Positions 18,966 through 20,773 of a DNA stretch of 20,773 nt are shown in pieces. Where the stretch lies: positions 1 through 20,773 of the IMG/VR virus record IMGVR_UViG_3300017786_000191. The stretch is one strand, 5' to 3'. The stretch is from a virus. The notes beneath the pieces are model-generated. The model was not told the DNA's origin and ran no database searches. It was given only the letters and a program-made list of their open reading frames with translations. Numbering within the stretch: the first letter of the stretch is position 1; each line of letters begins with the position of its first letter. The translations under genes were made by a program, and so were the position numbers.

Positions 18966-19194
18966 AAACAACGAATTACCCGAGAGCGTACTAAAACAAT
19001 GTAAAGAGCTTGGATTTAAGGGTAAGCCCGTAGTAGTAGAGAAATACGTAAACAAGTTGCGCCAGCCAGTAGGCTTGCGAGACCACGACATAGATGCGGG
19101 AAATGTAGCCTATAAAGTAGGCGACAAATTAATAATAAGCCCAGCGATAGGAAAGGCATATTTTGAGTGTAATTTTGTAAAAGTAAATCAGTAG
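18949..19194 (+). CDS. Hypothetical protein, 81 aa
   Basis: Starts 17 nt before the stop of the SpeD-like gene and ends in TAG 4 nt before the terminase small subunit. The product (MKADCKNNELPESVLKQCKELGFKGK ...) has a helical start and then a beta-rich part (KPVVVEKYVNKLRQPVG, GNVAYKVGDKLIISPAIG, AYFECNFVKV) that could form a small barrel. Three Cys without an obvious metal pattern. Not recognised. The overlap with SpeD suggests co-translation, but a link in function is not shown. Confidence 0.55.
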   Translation: MKADCKNNELPESVLKQCKELGFKGKPVVVEKYVNKLRQPVGLRDHDIDAGNVAYKVGDKLIISPAIGKAYFECNFVKVNQ

Positions 19195-19198
19195 AATT

Positions 19199-19783
19199 AT
19201 GGCAGCTAATAAAAGAACGGACAAACAAATAGAGGAGGATAAGCTATTTATATCTAAAGAGCTGGTTAAATCCACGCCTTACAGAAAGATAGCAGAGCTT
19301 TTAAATGCTGCTAATAAAGAGGCTGGAAAGGATTATACTTTGGTTTACTCGCAAATAGCATACGATGTAAAAAAGATTTTGCAGGATTGGCGAGAGGAGC
19401 GTAAGGAAACGATAGACTTGGTAGTAGATAGAGAGCTGCGTAAGCTCGATGTTATAGAAGCCGAGTGCTGGGCAGCTTGGGAAAAAAGCAAAGGAGGTAA
19501 GCGTACAACTAAAATTAACGGAGGTAGTACAGACGGCGGCACGGTAGCAGGAGGCAGTATAAAGGAGCGCAGTATAGAGGAAACTTTCGGCGATGTTAGA
19601 TTTTTAGATAAAGTAATGTCGTGTATGGATAGGCGTAAGGAGTTGCTAGGTTATGCAGCACCTAAAAAAGTAGAGTTTAGCGGCTCGGTAGGTGTGGGAG
19701 TTACCCCTATGTCCGAGGAGGATATAGAAAAAGAAAAGGCTAGAATACTTAAAAATATGGGCAAATCCGCAGATGCAAACTAA
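19199..19783 (+). CDS. Terminase small subunit
   Basis: A 194-residue protein directly before the large terminase gene, overlapping it by 11 nt. The N-terminal part (LVKSTPYRKIAELLNAANKEAGKDYTLVYSQIAYDVKKILQDWREE) reads as a helix-turn-helix DNA-recognition domain. A helical stretch (RELRKLDVIEAECWAAWEKSKGG) may mediate oligomerisation, and CMDRRKELLGYAAPKKVEF is the 'RR..LLG..AP' end common to small terminases. A Gly/Ser/Thr-rich loop lies at about 98-122. It would select the phage DNA for packaging and hand it to TerL. The family is inferred from these features and from position; sequence similarity in this family is always weak. Confidence 0.75.
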   Translation: MAANKRTDKQIEEDKLFISKELVKSTPYRKIAELLNAANKEAGKDYTLVYSQIAYDVKKILQDWREERKETIDLVVDRELRKLDVIEAECWAAWEKSKGGKRTTKINGGSTDGGTVAGGSIKERSIEETFGDVRFLDKVMSCMDRRKELLGYAAPKKVEFSGSVGVGVTPMSEEDIEKEKARILKNMGKSADAN

Positions 19784-20773
19784 AGATGAAAAATTAATAC
19801 TAGAAAAGAAAAAACAGGTAGAGAGCCAAGCCAAAGAGCTAGAGCGATTATACGCTGTAAGAGCTGCCGAGTGCGCAGATAGTTTTTACGAATTTTTTAT
19901 TGAGTTTTGGGATATAATCAACCAAGATGCAGAGCTGCATTTAAACTGGCATATTAAATACCTATGCGGCGAACTGCAAAAAATTGTAGAGCAAGCAATA
20001 GCAAAGCAGCCAAAGGATAACGACGTTATTATAAATATCCCTCCTGGTATGACAAAGAGTACCATAGTTACCCAGCAATTAGGGAACTGGGCTTGGCTAC
20101 ACGCTCCGCACTTTGTTATTATTACCTCTACCCACAGCAACGATTTATCTACCGACCATAGTTTAAAAAGTAAAGACGTAATTAAGAGCGCACGCTATAA
20201 TAAATATTTTCAACCACGGTTTTATCAAAAGTTTGGTAAGTATATGCATCTTACAAAAGATAATGAAAAGGACTGGCGTAATAACTTTGGGGGTGTTAGG
20301 TTTTTTACCTCGGTAGGCGGTGCTATTATAGGTAAGCACGCCCATTTAATTATATGGGATGATTTAATAGATGTAGAGAAAGCAAACAGCGAGCAGGTAC
20401 GTAATAAAGCAAACAGGCACGCAAGTAAGGTACTGCCAACTCGTAAAAAAGATAAGGAGGTTACGCCTACTATTGGTATTATGCAGAGGCTACACGAGCA
20501 AGACCCGACTGGTTATTTGTTAAGTATAAAAAATGATATACGTAATATAAAACTACCAGCAAGAGCTACGGGCGACGTACAGCCTCCCGAGCTGCGAGAA
20601 AATTATACAAATGGTTTGTTAGATGCTAACAGGTTACACGAGGGTATACTAGAGGAGCAGGAGCAGCTACTAGGTTCTTATGATTTTGCAGGGCAATACG
20701 ACCAAGAGCCAACGCCAAAAGGCGGCGGTAAGGTAAAAGAAAGCTGGTTTGAGTACTGCGAGGAACACGAAGT
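19773..20773 (+). CDS. Terminase large subunit, N-terminal 333 codons (runs off the window)
   Basis: ATG 19773 is inside the end of the small subunit gene; the frame stays open to the window end. After a charged first helix come FYEFFIEFWDIINQDAELHLNWHIKYLC, the Walker A-like loop IINIPPGMTKST (residues 87-97), a strand HFVIITSTHSNDLSTDHSLKSKDV, and Walker B LIIWDDLID (D196, D197). GIMQRLHEQDPTGYLL is the coupling/motif III region. This is the ATPase motor half of TerL; the nuclease half would follow outside. It drives DNA into the procapsid. The deviant P-loop (PPGMTKST) is usual in this protein group. Confidence 0.9.
   Translation, partial: MQTKDEKLILEKKKQVESQAKELERLYAVRAAECADSFYEFFIEFWDIINQDAELHLNWHIKYLCGELQKIVEQAIAKQPKDNDVIINIPPGMTKSTIVTQQLGNWAWLHAPHFVIITSTHSNDLSTDHSLKSKDVIKSARYNKYFQPRFYQKFGKYMHLTKDNEKDWRNNFGGVRFFTSVGGAIIGKHAHLIIWDDLIDVEKANSEQVRNKANRHASKVLPTRKKDKEVTPTIGIMQRLHEQDPTGYLLSIKNDIRNIKLPARATGDVQPPELRENYTNGLLDANRLHEGILEEQEQLLGSYDFAGQYDQEPTPKGGGKVKESWFEYCEEHE

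Overview
The window is a dense, one-directional stretch of an AT-rich tailed-phage genome (or prophage), very probably from a Bacteroidota host. All credible genes lie on the + strand and most abut or overlap by 1 to 38 nt. Several promoters fit the Bacteroidota pattern TTTG - about 19 nt - TAnnTTTG, with A-rich leaders and little Shine-Dalgarno signal. Phage hallmarks are terminase small and large subunits at the right end, lysis-type genes at the left end, and SSB, RuvC-like resolvase, RNase H, DnaQ-like exonuclease, PD-(D/E)XK nuclease, replication initiator and DNA methyltransferases between them.

Layout. 1-1079: end of a late block, with the C-terminus of a YkuD/lysin-like protein, a spanin-like pair encoded in overlapping frames, then a strong terminator. 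1175-3241: first early block behind promoter P1 (small proteins, RNase HI, a frameshifted papain-like protease, a DUF6283-like Cys protein). 3234-3341: a promoter-hairpin-terminator unit with no ORF, a likely small RNA. 3339-6218: second block behind promoter P2 (zinc-ribbon protein, XRE-type regulator, membrane protein, PD-(D/E)XK nuclease, RDF-like protein). 6223-7322: a structured leader ending in a terminator immediately before a small ORF and the replication initiator, which contains a candidate origin. 7323-8591: an apparent cargo cassette with a PP-loop/PAPS-reductase-like gene of different codon use. 8608-10975: promoter P3, an unknown gene, RuvC-like resolvase, an amber-interrupted methyltransferase and a small Cys protein. 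11028-19194: a long operon-like run (Spo11/TopoVI-A-like protein, HNH, DnaQ exonuclease, papain-like protease, SSB, membrane-anchored ASCH protein, ParB-methyltransferase fusion, AdoMet decarboxylase-like protein). 19199-end: terminase.

The most striking signal is regulatory. Four separate genes (1232, 3418, 9571, 11028) share the leader element ACCGAGAGC/T just before the start codon. The hairpin of the ORF-less transcript at about 3268-3341 carries GCTCTCGGT, its exact reverse complement. This suggests a phage small RNA that could pair with the translation-start regions of several phage mRNAs. Three promoters also share an internal dyad (ATTAAAA-N5-TTTTAAT type), a candidate operator for the XRE regulator. 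The 6236-6319 leader has two hairpins with exactly complementary six-base loops. None of these is proven; all come from reading the sequence only.
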